Part shown: one piece after another, positions 32,469-45,948 of the stretch | Layout of the letters: every line of letters begins with the position of its first letter | Numbering within the stretch: the first letter of the stretch is position 1 | DNA from: Timema cristinae | Lineage: Eukaryota; Arthropoda; Insecta; Phasmatodea; Timematidae | Reading direction: 5' to 3' | NCBI GenBank assembly: GCA_039000515.1 | Contig: JBCFYV010001001.1 | Location: 3,673,106-3,737,105 of the forward strand | Length of the DNA: 64,000 nucleotides | The notes under the pieces: generated by a model | What the model saw: the letters and a program-made list of their open reading frames with translations, nothing else | Databases searched by the model: none | What the model was told of the DNA's origin: nothing | Program-made: the position numbers and the translations under genes

Positions 32469-32732
32469 CAGTCCAATTTTTATATGAAGGGCCTTTTTGT
32501 GGTCAACATTGATAATACTTTATTATATAACTATTATTAGTTTAAATGTGTTAATAATACTCTATCAAAAGTGACAATTGCAGATAATATGACTTGACGT
32601 ATGAACACGTGAAAGTAACTCTACTAACTTTTCTAGCTGTCAGATAACATGACTTGACGTATGAATACGTGAAACTAGATCTAGTAACGTTTCTAGTTAT
32701 CAGATAAGGCCCTTATTTAGTGAATTGGACTG
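32469..32732. mobile_element. TA-flanked MITE with internal direct repeat, copy 1
   Basis: Flanked by TA on both sides. Starts CAGTCCAATTTTTATATGAAGGGCC and ends GGCCCTTATTTAGTGAATTGGACTG. The ends share CAGTCCAATT and AAGGGCC. The TA target suggests the Tc1/mariner group. Inside, ATGACTTGACGTATGAA plus ACACGTGAAA or TACGTGAAA occurs twice in tandem. Relics of the same words occur at 8281, 27430, 29510 and 30690. Confidence 0.75.
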
Positions 32733-32774
32733 TAGCTTTACTCTCTGCTCAAGTTAAGAAAGAACGCGTCTCAC

Positions 32775-33082
32775 CTGTAACCGAAGGCCTCCGCCCTCCT
32801 GAGTCTCTGGCGACCCTCCTCCCCCAGCTTGCAGAATCTCCTGGGAGCCCGGAGGAAGGGATTGGTACCCTTGGTGCACCGCCATCTTGATACTACGGCT
32901 CAGTAGGTCCCTCAGCTGACGAGAAGAGTCGTCCTCGGTTACTCCCGAGAGGTCTTGGTCCTGACAGGTTTCTTACCCGTGGGGGTCGAGCTGTTGTACG
33001 AGTTTAACTTGCTCAGGATCAGATCCAGGAGACTAGCGTCGTTGTGGAGAGTCGATGGCGTCGGGGCGGAGGTGGTGCTTTC
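32775..33082 (-). CDS. Secreted repeat-protein gene, third exon, copy 1 (one-base deletion)
   Basis: Duplicate of the exon at 46421-46729 with the same acceptor and donor. A one-base loss in the C-run near 32942 (CTCCCGAG instead of CTCCCCGAG) breaks the frame after TKTSR. I regard this as a sequencing error or an artefact of the duplicated contig end, not a second gene. Confidence 0.7.
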
Positions 33083-33615
33083 CTGCAAGTTAAACACAGG
33101 TGTAACTCGGTTCGGCAAAGTACAAACAAAATATAGAGGCCTACGGGGAAGGTGGTGAAGCAAGGAGGAACATTTTTCATTTCGAATTTTTTTTTAAATT
33201 AACTTTTTATCTGTAAAAAAATGCCGGTATTTAAATAAATTACATTTTTGCAATATATGCTATTACAGTTATTTTCTCACATTCACATGCCGTCTACAAT
33301 GCTTGGTGGTTGAATGTGTCACTAACGTCGAATTAGGTGTGGACCCAGTTAAATCCTCAATACATCCCCTTCCCCTCGGCATTAACGAGCTGAAAACTTA
33401 ACCGATAAATTTTAATCTATTACTGTCATTATTTTGTTTAAATTTTAATTTCATTGTATCATCAATAATCTAATTAAGATATGTTTATGGTTGACTTGAG
33501 AATATACAGGATGTGGCCGAAACAATTAGACGAATTAAATTTGGCGCTACGCCCACATGCTAATGGGTGGCGTGCCGAAACACACCCCGCTGTTTAGGGC
33601 GTTTTATAGCCTTTA
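33083..33615. other. Intron, no gene seen
   Basis: Non-coding intron of the minus-strand gene. The duplicate is at 46730-47262. Confidence 0.5.
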
Positions 33616-33910
33616 GTTCCCTTTCACACGAGAGGTATATTTGATCACGCGATGTTTTTGTCACGCGAACATTTATTCGCGCAGTCAATTCTGACGTTGC
33701 TTTCAGCCGAGAGGGAAAAAATTCCGCCTGTTTACCACGTTCAGTTGTGCTTATGACTTGATGCAGGTTAAAAACGGTTGTTATAGACCGGAGGCGCGGG
33801 AATTTCACCACACAAATCATTTCCCTCCCTGTGTGAACGCTCCCATTTGAAACAATGTATCTCAGTGGATACAATTCGCGCGATAAGATACCTCTCGTGT
33901 GAAAGGGCAC
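33616..33910. mobile_element. Harbinger-type MITE, copy 1
   Basis: Starts GTTCCCTTTCACACGAGAGG and ends CCTCTCGTGTGAAAGGGCAC, about 20 bp of terminal inverted repeat around 255 bp of CG-containing DNA (GATCACGCGATG, ATTCGCGCGATAAG). The same ends flank the Harbinger element at 51692-54524, which carries a transposase fragment. Confidence 0.8.
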
Positions 33911-33986
33911 GTAGTCGCCATAGAGCTTTGGTCGCGAAAACAATGAGCATTTGCTGTGGAAGCGTTTTTGAAAAGCAACTATTTCG

Positions 33987-34086
33987 NNNNNNNNNNNNNN
34001 NNNNNNNNNNNNNNNNNNNNNNNNNNNNNNNNNNNNNNNNNNNNNNNNNNNNNNNNNNNNNNNNNNNNNNNNNNNNNNNNNNNNNN
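33987..34086. other. Assembly gap of 100 N
   Basis: Exactly 100 N, a conventional placeholder for a gap of unknown size between contigs. Confidence 1.
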
Positions 34087-34802
34087 TTTTTTGTTGTGAC
34101 GATGTTTTTACTAAGGTGAGACAAAGAGAATGTGAGCTGAGGCCAGTATTTTTTGCAAGTTTTTTACAAACTTTATTTTTGGACAAAATAATTTAAATGT
34201 TGTCCCAATGGATACGTTTAATTTAATTTTCTACACATGGTCATCACAACAGTTTTTGAATATTTGTTATTAGAATAACAGAATTTATATAGACACTTTT
34301 AAAATAAAGATAAATATTTCTCATTAAATTTTGCTATGCTCTTGCAAGATATTCAGAGAGGCGCATGAACGTTTGTATTTGGGGTGGTAGAGATAACCAT
34401 GTGCTCTTATAGGGTATTTTTGAGATTAAATAAAAGGCCAATGTAATACATCTGTCCCTCGCACTACGCGAATGATTGGTTATGATAAATAATCGCGTAA
34501 CACAAAAACACGTAAAGGGAATTAATTTTAACATGGGAGAGATAGGGATTACTCCAAATGAAAATGTAGATAAAAGCCTAAAACTTGTAAATGAATGCAA
34601 TTTTTATTAATTTATCTAACTAGTACAATACTATAGTAGCCCACACCTTTGTCAATCTTCAATCCCCGGAAATTTGTAAACAAATGCAATTTTTAATAAA
34701 TTTATCTCATTAATACAATGCTACAGGTACACTTACTGTTAATCTTCAATCGCATGATAAATTAACTAGATCTGGTAAAACTGGATTATCACTCTCTTGC
34801 TT

Positions 34803-35582
34803 TCTTGACGGCTACTTGCTCTCTTGAAGGCCTTGGGATGGTAGGCTCTTGCTCTTTTGAGGGCTCTGGGACGGTAAGCTCTTGCTCTCTTGAAGGCCCT
34901 TGGATGTAGGCTCTTGCTCTCTTGAGGGCTCTGGGACGGTAAGCTCTTGCTCTCTTGAGGGCTTGGGACGGTAAGCTCTTGCTCTCTTGAAGGCCCTTGG
35001 ACTGTAAGCTCTTGCTCTCTTGAAGGCCCTTGGATGGTAGGCTCTTGCTCTCTTGAGGGCTCTGGGACGGTAAGCTCTTGCTCTCTTGAAGGCCCTTGGA
35101 CTGTAAGCTCTTGCTTCTTGAAGGCCCTTGGATGGTAGGCTCTTGCTCTCTTGAGGGCTCTGGGAGGGTAACTCTTGCTCTCTGAAGGCCTTGGACTGTA
35201 AGCTCTTGCTCTCTTGAAGGCCCTTGGATGGTAGGCTCTTGCTCTCTTGAGGGCTCTGGGATGGTAACTCTTGCTCTCTGAAGCCCTTGGACTTAGCTTT
35301 TGCTCTCTTAAGGCCCTTGGACTGTAAGCTCTTGCTCTCTTAAAGGGCCCCTTTGGGATGGTAGGCTCTTGCTCTCTTGAGGGCTCTGGGACGGTAAGCT
35401 CTTGCTCTCTTGAAGGCCCTTGGACTGTATGCTCTTGCTCTCTTGAAGGCCCTTGGATGGTAAGCTCTTGCTCTCTTGAGGTCTCTTGGACGGTAAGCTC
35501 TTGCTCTCTTTAAGTCCCTTGGACTGTAAGCTCTTGCTCCTCTCTTGAAGGCTCTTGCTGTCGTGAAGTCTCTGGGTTGCTA
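34803..35582. repeat. 33-bp minisatellite, copy 2
   Basis: Same array as 20112-20925, with several 1-3 base losses (for example near 34907, 35115 and 35280) that destroy both long frames. The unit order is largely the same. Confidence 0.88.
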
Positions 35583-36277
35583 GACTGAAGTTTTTTCAAC
35601 TTTTTTGATGAAATGGTCAAGACTCAGCAGCATTATTCCTCTCTCCATAGAGTGCTCTGTATCAAGCCGAATAACTCAATCTCTCTGGCAACTTTGGCCC
35701 TTCTATCCATGTTTGGATCATTCTCTTCAATGATTCTCATTGCACTGTCAATGTACTAAAAATCCAGCAATTTGTTTTGTTGAAGTTGTTTGATAATCTC
35801 AACAACATAGGGATCTTCCTCTTCATCCTTTTATGCCGTTCTCTATTTATAGAAGATCTTCATTGGTGAGTTCTGTTGAGTAGGATTGGAGCAATTAAAC
35901 CCGCATTTGCCTGGTCCACGTCCTTAAATCCAACATCTTGCTATGTCAACGATGTCATATCCTTAATTGGAAAGCTCGTCTTTAGGATCAAAATTATAAG
36001 AATCAGAAATATCAGGCCAAATATTTTTCTAAACTTCCTTCATACAGGACTGTTTAACTTCTGCTCCTGAATCTCGAATGTTGTCAATACCATCCCCTTT
36101 AACACCAAACTATACAGTAACACACTGTCCTCACTGGAATGTGTGCAAACAAGGCCACGTCACCACCGCACAGGGTGACTGCGAAATTACAGCCGACCAT
36201 GCATTATTTTTACTATTTCTTAATCGCGTTACGGCGAAAACGCGTATAGTGATATCGCATATAACGAGGGATACCTG
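35583..36277 (-). pseudogene. Tigger/pogo-like transposase remnant, copy 2
   Basis: Duplicate of 20926-21586, ending at the same CAGGTATCC terminus (36272-36277 on the plus strand as TACCTG). Small indels only. Confidence 0.6.
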
Positions 36278-36994
36278 TATTTAACGGTCCATTGTGCATT
36301 TTTATCATTTATTTTAATCATGCCAAACATTAGAATTAATACACACAAAACAAATTAGGAACAATTATATCTGATCTGGCTTAGCTAAAAAGTATGAAAC
36401 GCTGAAAGTTAAGGTAGGTTTCCTTACACCTTTGTCCGATATTCGCTACTAGCTATAAACCACTAACTAGTTTTGCAATTTCAAGTTTGTTGAGTCTCTC
36501 AATGTATGCATCCAACAAACACAGGTGATTTAGTCTACGTTGCCTCATCGTGGAGCGAAGATAGTTTTTTTCCCTCGTACAAGCATTGAACAACTTGTTT
36601 GTGCAGTAGCTGATGTAGCTGGTACTTGTTCAAACAGTGAGTGCTCCAAGCACATTTTATTTTTGTATTGTTACCTCAGTGTGAACTTTGTATCTTGCCT
36701 CAACAAGATCTTTACATTTTCTTAAAGTTTTACTATATTTATTTTAGGGGAGGGGTATAATTGTGATTTTTACCACCCTTAATTTCTAGAGGGGGAGGGT
36801 GTAAAATTTACCCTCATAACCCCCGACCCCCTCCCTTCCTGCGCCACTGAATATTCATGAACTGTTGAGTTTATCTCCCTCCACCCAATTTCGGGTACTC
36901 TTCCTCTAAATTTAACCTTCCTCTTCCTTAACACCCGAGGGAATTTAGTACATATGTGTATAACAACCCGAATAGTTAGTAAAACACGGTGATA

Positions 36995-37026
<32 letters not shown>

Positions 37027-37724
37027 TTATTTAATGTGAATGAGCCCTTCCATATTCGAGTTTCTGCACAATACACATTGCTATTTTACAACAATGAAAT
37101 GTAATATCAATAAAATATAGTTTCAGCGCATCAACTATTATCGGCCCATAAATAAAGTAATTTTTAATCCTTTTGTTCGTTGGTCTTTATGATATATATT
37201 AAGAACTTAAAATTAAGCATTAAAACAATAAAATAATGTATTGAAATTTGCATAGCAAACGCTTTTCAAAGTAAGATCAAAGATAAAATAGTAATGCCGA
37301 AATTAAAATTCACTGCTATAACGAACAGTTTACTACACCTAATTTCATAGCTGAGGAAACTGCAGGTCTTATGGAGAAAAGATTTATCTTCGCTCTCTTT
37401 CTGTTAGAGATTGCCAAACATTTAGGCTTTCAGTTTTTGGGAAGTGAGGGGGGATGGTTTACTTGGAAATCCCTCATTGTAAACAATGGGGAATGGGGAG
37501 GTTGGGGGTTCAAATGACAGGCAAAAACATTTCCTATCGGTGTACAGCCTTTTCTAGAAACAGTAACTATTTCCACAAACGTATTTTTTTCAAGATTGAA
37601 GTTTATTAAAGTTTTCTATTCCACACTTAATTATGCTTAAAACTATTTTATGTATAACACTTTTTTACTCATAATTAATATACAAACAAATATATTACAA
37701 CATGCATTTTATCCTAAATGCTAT

Positions 37725-38030
37725 AAAAAATTCTTATTTGTTCTTAATCAGAAAATTAGGAAGGTCACTATCAATATCAATCAAAGCCTTAATTTTCTCT
37801 TGGGTAGGTAATTCAATGTTATGGTAAAGTGAATGAACATTTCTGCGAATTGCTGCTTGAGTAAAAGTGTCATATTTATCCAAACGCTTCATTTGAGTGC
37901 AGTTATTTCCTTTTTTGATTGGTGTCAGTAAACCCTTAGTTTTGAATTCTTGGTTAATAGAGATTACTAACTTATGACACACCTGTAGCTTCTGCAGTCT
38001 GCATTGCCACTTTATTTACTGAAAAAGATC
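37725..38030 (-). pseudogene. DDE-transposase N-terminal (HTH) fragment, copy 2
   Basis: Same as 23041-23345, but the frame is open from 37982 to 37734 here (82 residues ending DLPNFLIKNK). It is still a fragment without a catalytic domain. Confidence 0.5.
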
Positions 38031-38489
38031 CATCTTAACGAAATAGGTGTAGACTCTTAACGCCATTGTCTTTTTTTACTACTTAATATTTTCTTCTTGG
38101 AAAGTAATTGTTGTAACACACCGGAGATTCCATAATTTGTCTTATATTCTAACTGTTAACAAGACACTATTATTCAAACAAATATATTAATATGCACATA
38201 AAACTATAGTTCACAGCCTTACGGCAACAATATAAAACACACAACCAACACATACAAATACACACAAAACTTAACGTGATCAATAAAAAATATTTTTCTA
38301 CACAGAGTACTAATAAAATTGAAGTGGTTATTTAGTTAATGTTTTGATACCTGTCTATCAATTCCTGCTTCATAGCCTCATGAAAGTTGCTTAAAATGTT
38401 AAATTGGTACTCAATAAACTATTCAAAATATATGTAATTTAGCTCATGAGGGCGAAGGGGCTTCTTTAAAATTTAAAATTTAAAATTTA

Positions 38490-38727
38490 TTATTCACATC
38501 TATATTCAAAATCACGATATTTTAAATGAGAGCGGGTAGTAAGATTTATTTGTGTTAAGTTTTTCAAGGTATGGCGACATCCTTCTACGTCTCTATTTAA
38601 AAAGACAACGCAGTTTTGTGGACAGAATCGCACCTGGATGACCACACTTTTTTTCTTTTAGGAATCTTCGATAAGGAAATGTCTCTTGATATACCCCTTC
38701 AGGGTACACATCTCTTCACTTTCCTTC
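38490..38727 (-). CDS. Candidate terminal exon of the secreted repeat-protein gene, copy 2
   Basis: Duplicate of 24869-25085. A one-base difference (GTTTTTC instead of GTTGTTTC) shifts the frame after HTLK, so this copy ends with DFEYRCE and stops at 38490. Which end is right cannot be told from the sequence. Confidence 0.35.
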
Positions 38728-38980
38728 CTGACGAGGAGCCGTGTAGGTGAGTCTATGACATCTTAATCTGTGTTCTAAATCTCACGTGTCGGGAATTACC
38801 ATGCATATAACGTAATAGTCGGCTTTTAAATTAAAATCTACAACGTGTGAAATATCTAGCAAAAACTGTATCTACTTAAAATAAAAAAACTATAAAACAC
38901 CAGAACTTTTAATTTATAAAATAACACCACAGAACAGAAACTTGGACCCAAATCAATCGTTATGTCAAATGTCACCCTAA

Positions 38981-39256
38981 TTATTATTATTATATTAGCA
39001 CCGCGTCTTACTACCCGTTCGGGTTATACGCACTTAGCTTGTGTAATGGTAGGGTTATTTGAGATGAAATGAAGGACCTACAGTTTAACGTGGAATCCGA
39101 ACCACGGTGGCGGCCTGGCATTCCCACATTCACAAGATGTCTTGTCAGAGGTGTAGGAAGGGTTTGGCAATCAGATTAATCTGTACCGGGACCAAGGATT
39201 GAACCCCGGCCGCCAGCAAGAAGTCTGACACCTTACCCCTAGACCACCAGGTCACC
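38981..39256 (-). mobile_element. SINE-1, full length, copy 2
   Basis: Allelic or duplicate partner of 25350-25615, with the same flanks and a slightly different (ATT)n tail. Confidence 0.9.
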
Positions 39257-41680
39257 TACTCTTGATTAATTTAAGATCCCCACAATTTACTAAACGAGTA
39301 ATCTCCTTTCAATGTTTGATTTTTTGAATTTGGGATTTTTTTTTGTAGATAGAGATCAACAGTTGGGAAATTTTAAATTTGTCTGTACAAGTCTTGGTAA
39401 GGACTTCTTAAAGAAAGTAATGGGGTACAGAATAAGCCTAGAATTTCCAACTCCAGATCTCAAATCTCACAAAATTCACAACTTTCAAGCTTTTAACCAA
39501 CATTGGGGGAGGGGTAGATTCACCCCCAAGCCACCCACCCACCCGGTGCGACGCCCCTTATTACATACAACCGAGATTTGGAACTCAATCTCCCCGTCAT
39601 TGGCAGTCTAGTCTACCTCGAGAGTTCACCTTAGATCATGCGGCCACAGAAGCGGGTGTCAAAGATATTTGAAGATTGTTTTTGCAACTAAACAATTTGC
39701 AAACATTCACTTGAACAATAAAAAAGGATCATTCTATTCTACGTTTTCTTTGTAATTTGCAGTGTTAGTAGGCTCGGTTGGTGGTTGGGCTATAGGAAGG
39801 GAGGGGCTGCTACCTGAACCTAGCTTAGTGAAAGCCGGTTTATTGACACTAGAAGGCATTTTTTTTTCTGATCTCTAGCAAAAACCATCTTTGAGTTAAC
39901 TTTTTTTGAAAGGCCTTTTTGATAGCGATTTTGTCACCTGTGACTGTGTAGTGGTCCCCGTGGTGAAGAACTCAAGCTCTCAGAATGAGCGCAGCCTTTT
40001 AACCTGAAGGCTGGGGGTCTGGTGTATACCTTGTCAATGTCCTTAGTGTATAATATTTAACTTTTTGTAAAAAAAAGTATTAAAAATCAATTGTGTAGAA
40101 CTTCTGTAAATATTGTCTAAATATTTTAAATACATAAATAAAACATAACCACATGTGTGGCTCATACCTAAAAAAATATGTATTTTTATACCTCTTATCA
40201 GTCTGCGTGTAAGACGAGAAGTGTTTGCCTCCCGTATGGAACCTTGCACACAAAGCATTGCTTTTAATTATCATAGCAATGCACTTGATGCAGGATTCCA
40301 CACACCAGACATTTTGTTGGAAAGGTGGAAGGGGGGGAGGGTATTTGATAAAAGAGGAGATCAGAGGCCAAAAGACATTTAAAACATGATATTGTTCAAT
40401 CCACACATTCATCTGGGCAACATTTTCAACTTGCTGATATGGCTATTCTTTACTCTTAAGTGAAATAACTTTTAACTCATTTCACAAATTATTGTTAATC
40501 ATTTACTTCAACAAATATTTTATTTATATGTACTGATTTTACATTTTTAAATCTTCTTATATTATAGAAAAAATATATATACAGTTTTCAATATGGTCAC
40601 TTAATTGTACAATAAACTAAATTCTATCTATCTATAATCTATTTATCTACAATCTAGCTACTTTATTATTTGTGATCGTGTGAAGCATAGACTTTTAATC
40701 AAAGCCACAGTTGAAAGAACACGGCTTGCTGTGTACCAACTAAGAAAACAATTTAAAAAAAAAGTTCAACATAACAATACTCCTTTTAAGTTTTACCGGA
40801 TGAAATTATGTTCAATCTTTGTGAAATTTTAGTATAGTTAATATCAGTAGCTACTTATTAAATTTAAAACTTTAATAACCGTCGACTGACAACAAAATTT
40901 ACATTAATATTTTACTCGCTAAAGTCGCATCAATTTATTGTCCCTGCACTTATATTTTGCTGTCAGCGTTGATAGTATTTTACATAATTGTTATTATTAT
41001 TATTGTGTATGTATTGATATTATCTATGAAGAATGACAGTCGCAAATCATATAACTTGACGTATGAATAATATGAAATGGTTTTAATAACTTTTCTAGCT
41101 GCCAATAAAATTACCTTCTATCCGCATCGGACTGATGTACCTTTTGTTTAATTGTAACACAGCAGTTGCTTCTTTGTTGTTGTTGTTGTTGTTGCATTTG
41201 TTTCTGTCACTCAGTAGTGGTTGTGGTGGTGACGGTTGTTAACCCCCTCTACCCCTTCTGGCTGTTTGACAACCCCAAAGCCCTGCAACAAAACCCCTCC
41301 TCACCATTAGAAGCTCAGATTTTAAAGTATTAAATAAACATAACTTGTACAGTCGGGCATATTTCAAATTGTACAGTCCCTCTCTTAAGGCGTTGATTTC
41401 GTATGAGTTTGTCTGATGGCGGGGAGGTCAGGTTTCAAACCTCTGTTGGGTCCTTACTGAGGGTGGTTTTACATTATTTTTTCCCCCAGGGCTGGTCTAA
41501 GGCGTGTGTGACCTCATACACAACAAATTCAGGGGGGGCACCAAAATGGACCAAAAATATATATTTTTAGTTTGTATCCGGGAAAATATAAACATAATTA
41601 AAGAAAGTAATTTGTAAGAAGAATGCCTGCCTATTTCTTAAATTAATATTTACACGGCGTGACGCACCCATTGGACTCCA

Positions 41681-41941
41681 TTGAATGCACTAAGTTTATT
41701 GTCAAGTACCAATTCAAAATATGCCTATATAAACGTGTGGGTGGCTTTGGGGATTATACTCACCATACCTATGTCAATTGCTTCAGCCGAGAGAAGTTAT
41801 TCCAAGTTGAAGTTAATAAAAACATATCTGAGATCAACTTCTTCTCAGGAAAGGTTGAACAATTTATCAATATTATCGATTGAAAATGAGATATCATTCT
41901 CATTGGACTACAACGAATTAATTAACACTTTACTTCTATAA
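41681..41941 (+). pseudogene. hAT transposase C-terminal dimerisation segment, copy 2
   Basis: Duplicate of 28087-28347, with a Thr to Met change in IPMSIASAERSYSKL. Same fragment only. Confidence 0.9.
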
Positions 41942-41965
41942 AAGCTAGGAGTCTAATATTTAGAA

Positions 41966-42345
41966 GAGTGGCCCCCAAACTTACTAAGCAGAGGGCCACA
42001 TTATAATATTCAAAGCTCTAGGAGGGCTCGATTGAACACGATACATGCAATACACACTTTATATACATATGATGTATAATTCCGTCCTAGATCTCATTTC
42101 GATACATTCATATCTTATAACCATAGTTAAACATGACCAAAATGTAAGCTGTGCAGCCAACATAATCACCCCTCCCCCCCTCCCCAGATCGGAGACGTAC
42201 CTCGGACCGCAAACTCCACTCAAAAGACACTTTGTGGAGTGCAGCTAGCGCGGATTTTATATATTGCGGTATTCGTAGTATTATTTTTTTTTCAAAGCGT
42301 CCGTGGGCCTGATTTGGCCCGTGGGCCGTAGTTTGGGGACTCCTA
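41966..42345. mobile_element. Nested hAT-type MITE, copy 2, with intact target duplication
   Basis: The same 380-bp element as 28383-28748. Here both 8-bp target duplications are perfect: ATTTAGAA at 41958-41965 and at 42346-42353. This length is diagnostic of hAT insertion. Confidence 0.9.
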
Positions 42346-44418
42346 ATTTAGAATATACCTGATAATTTTTTTGTAAAAGAGATTACGTTTTGTGAGTAGT
42401 ATAAAATTCTATCATGATTCATGTACTTAGATACTAAATAGAAAATGGAACCAAATATTATATTTTACTTTTTTTTTATTTCCCAAACATAATTTTATGA
42501 AAATTCAGTTTTTGTAGTTCTTGAAAGTATAATATACTTTATATCTCAATGTATATTTATTTGTATACTGTATACCTCACTTTACAGTAGAAAACAAAAA
42601 TAAGCTAACAACATTTTTAAAGTAAAAAAAAAGAAGGAAAACTAAAAGATGTTAAGGATGTAAACACAATGACGTCATCATCTGACTGTTATATAATACA
42701 GTCTTTTTTAGTTATTAAAAAAAATTCTCCACTAAAGATATTTATAAATAGGGTCTAGTTTTAAAATGGCCACAGTTTTTTCAGATGGTGGGGCGAGGGG
42801 GGCACAAAATGTGAGTTTTGCAAACACTAAACTTTTGTTTTAGACCGGCCCTGTTTTCTTCCTCTCACTCTACGCATATTCGGTACAGTTCCCTTATGTA
42901 TCCTACCGCAGTGTGTAAACATAAGTTACTACTGCCCATGGCACAATACACAGAACAGTCTGTTTAGTTTCATATGGTGTTGAGTAGCTTATAAGATAGC
43001 GGCCATAGTGTAATCATTCAAGGTAAGATATAATATGGTTTGGTAGGAATAACAGTAGAAGATAGTTATTAAAATTACTAAAACTATTTTAATATATCCA
43101 TACATCAAGTCATGCTATCTGCAGCTTTCACTTTTGATAGATACTATCCATTTCTATGAAATAAAACAGATAATTTAGTAAAATGTTATCATTGTTGGCC
43201 GCAAAGTAATGTTTTAATTTTCTCTGTTGTTCTTTCAATCAAAATGAGAGTATAGTTGGCTTGGTTCCAATTTGGCGCAGCTTATAAGAACTAAAATCTT
43301 AAGGGGAAAAAAGTTGGTATTAACTGGTTACTCCACTTACTTATTAACGATCTTTCAAGATTAAATGGATGTAGATAGCAAGTAAAACGAACAATGAACT
43401 GAGGCAGTAATTTTCTAACGTCTTTAAACTAAAGGTAAACGGAGAAAGGTGAATTTAATAAACAATTATCTTCAAAGTTAAAATCCCAAAAAAATCATAA
43501 GTTTCAAACTGAAGGGTCTCACACCAATCGTAAATCTTAAGATATTATCTAAAAATAAAACAGGTTTTCGAAATGTTATAATAACACATGTGAAGTATAA
43601 TAATACCCAACACAGCTTAGACCAGCACAACATTTAATGGTTTCAAACAAACAAATAGGTACATTTATATCAAGAACTATTTTCACTTTTATAAATGTTT
43701 TGTTATTTGGTTCGAAAATTAAACGTCAATGCAAGTAATTTTACTAACGAATTATATAACTAAACAAAATCATATTTAATAGTAAAGGAATTTTTGATTT
43801 AAAAACTTTATTTTAAAATTATACATATAATCACACAGTTTTTAAAATATTTCTATCAGTTTTTCAAGTGATTTATTATTCGTCCCTTTTTCAACTCGAA
43901 ATATTTTACTTTGCTAGCATTATATATTTTTAAACATTTAGGGCTATAGTTAGTGATAAAAATTAAAGGCTTTACGACAAAAAAATAATTTTAACTTCAC
44001 TCTCACATTTATATTTTTGTGTTGTTCTATACATAACTTGACAGCCTCATATGAAAATAATAGTCCTAATACCAAACCGAGGGTTTATGACCATCAATTA
44101 ATTTGTATATTTCTCCAACACATCTCTCTAGTGGTGTATAAGCAAACAGTTAAAGAACAACGAAATATGTAAGCATGATTCAATTCTATAGTAGGATTCT
44201 GGCATGAAGGTACTTTAAGAATATATATATTGCGATCACCACTAAACACAGCTTATTTTAATGGTCATATTATTGTAGAGCTATTTATATTACTATTGAA
44301 TAGTTACAGTTTCAGATCAAATGACTTGACGTATAAATATATTAAAATTATCTTAGCAATTATTATTGCTGTCAAAAAAGTTCCTTTCTACTCGTATCTT
44401 AACCGGACTGGAGTTTAA

Positions 44419-44420
44419 TA

Positions 44421-44487
<67 letters not shown>
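44419..44487. repeat. (TATC)n microsatellite, long allele
   Basis: About seventeen TATC units with one interruption (ATCATC). The length difference from 30803-30833 fits two alleles. Confidence 0.95.
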
Positions 44488-44948
44488 GGGCGCTGTCAAC
44501 AATAAAGCTGATCAGTTCATGATTGAAGTCTGCAAACCGATTTAAGCCGGGACACTGATCTGAAAGAGATTAGTGATGTGGGTTATTAATTAATTCTGGA
44601 TAATTATAATATGTAATAGGTTAAAGAACATAATTAAACATCTGTTAGAACCACCTGCACCTAACAAGGTGAAAAACACTAATTATTCCATTCCTAGCCG
44701 AAGCATATACTTGAAATGATTGAGTACCTATATTGTACTGTGTTTAAAATACATGTACGCCCATTTATATTCCACTAAGTTAAAACAGGGACATATTTCT
44801 TTCTTTTGAATGTATTTTATTCCTATCTCAAAAATTTTCCATAACGTCAAATGGTAGTGACTTTCAATTAATGTTAGTGGTCGAAAGTTAGCTTCATATA
44901 AAAAACGGGGGTTAGCAACAATACTAATAAATTGAATTGAATTGAAAT

Positions 44949-45948
44949 GAGTAGGGTAAAGGGCCCAATTACAAGATACCTTTTGTTGGAGTCATTTTTT
45001 GACATTTAAATGGATACATTTTTCTGCACCATTTCTTCCAGAGAAGTATACATTATCTGGCTAACATTATCCAATTTGAAATTTTTTCTATGTTTCAGAT
45101 AATTCCTGGAAACACCCCCCCCCCCCCCTCAAAACTGTCATGTGAACGATTTCGGAAAAGGTGTTCCCCTAATATAAGACACCTAAGGATCCAATTATGA
45201 GATACTATCTTATATTACGGTAACTTAGTTTTTGAAATCGGAATATCTTATATTTTCAAAATAAAAGGTTTCCAACACAGTTTCTTAAAATGAGTTTTTA
45301 TTTGAACAAAATTGTAAGTAAAAATCACATGAGAAAATAAGCAAACTTGAAGAGGGATTTTTTTTCATTGAAATCTCTTCCAAGCAATGCATTTTTTCTC
45401 TTCACAAAATAAGATTGAAATATTGCAACATTAATGAAAGGGAATGTTCAAATGTCGTGACATGGGACACACAAGAAAATGGAGTCTCGCTTGTCACCGC
45501 ATTCAACATCATATTCATCCATTTCATCCATTATTATTGTATATTGTATATTATTAAGGCAATAATTTATACAACAATAAAACAAGGCATCGTACAATAA
45601 ACAGAGGTCTAACATAAGTGTGGAAAGAAGTGGCTCATCATATGAGATATCTCTCAAATAAGGGAACCCCCTAATATCTCATTTTAGAGAAACGCATGAT
45701 GAAACATTGTGTAACAAAAAAAAAATTGAAGAAAAACAAAAAGCATCAAAACTAATCAAGCTCCCTTATTCCTTACTATAAATACTGGATGTTACGTTAT
45801 CTGGTTTTCCACTGATATAACAAAGAACTGCCCTCTATGGTACCTCTTAGGTAAGTCACGTGCCACTCGAGTGCATTTGCTGGTTCACATGATACTACCA
45901 TGTCTCATATTAGGGCACTATCTCATAATAGGGTCCGTTACCCTACTC
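44949..45948. mobile_element. 1-kb TIR element with subterminal repeats, copy 2
   Basis: Duplicate of 31300-32301. The poly-C run near 45110 is longer here. Confidence 0.65.

Larger units (their letters stand above)
19387..33986 (+). repeat. Large direct duplication, copy 1 (ends at the N gap)
   Basis: From TGTGACGATGTTTTTACTAAGG near 19396 to AAAAGCAACTATTTCG at 33986, the sequence repeats in the same order at 34087-47634. The copies are near-identical, with scattered substitutions and many single-base homopolymer indels. Copy 1 has about 1.03 kb (23666-24694) that copy 2 lacks. Copy 1 stops exactly at the gap while copy 2 continues beyond this point, as expected for overlapping contig ends. 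Confidence 0.95.
41487..42853 (+). mobile_element. hAT element with internal transposase remnant, copy 2
   Basis: Duplicate of 27890-29253 with the same ends. Confidence 0.8.

Noticed and set aside
33560..34186. 208-codon minus-strand frame crossing the N gap
   Set aside because: The middle is N. The rest is antisense to a Harbinger-type MITE, seen again at 47207-47590 without the gap.
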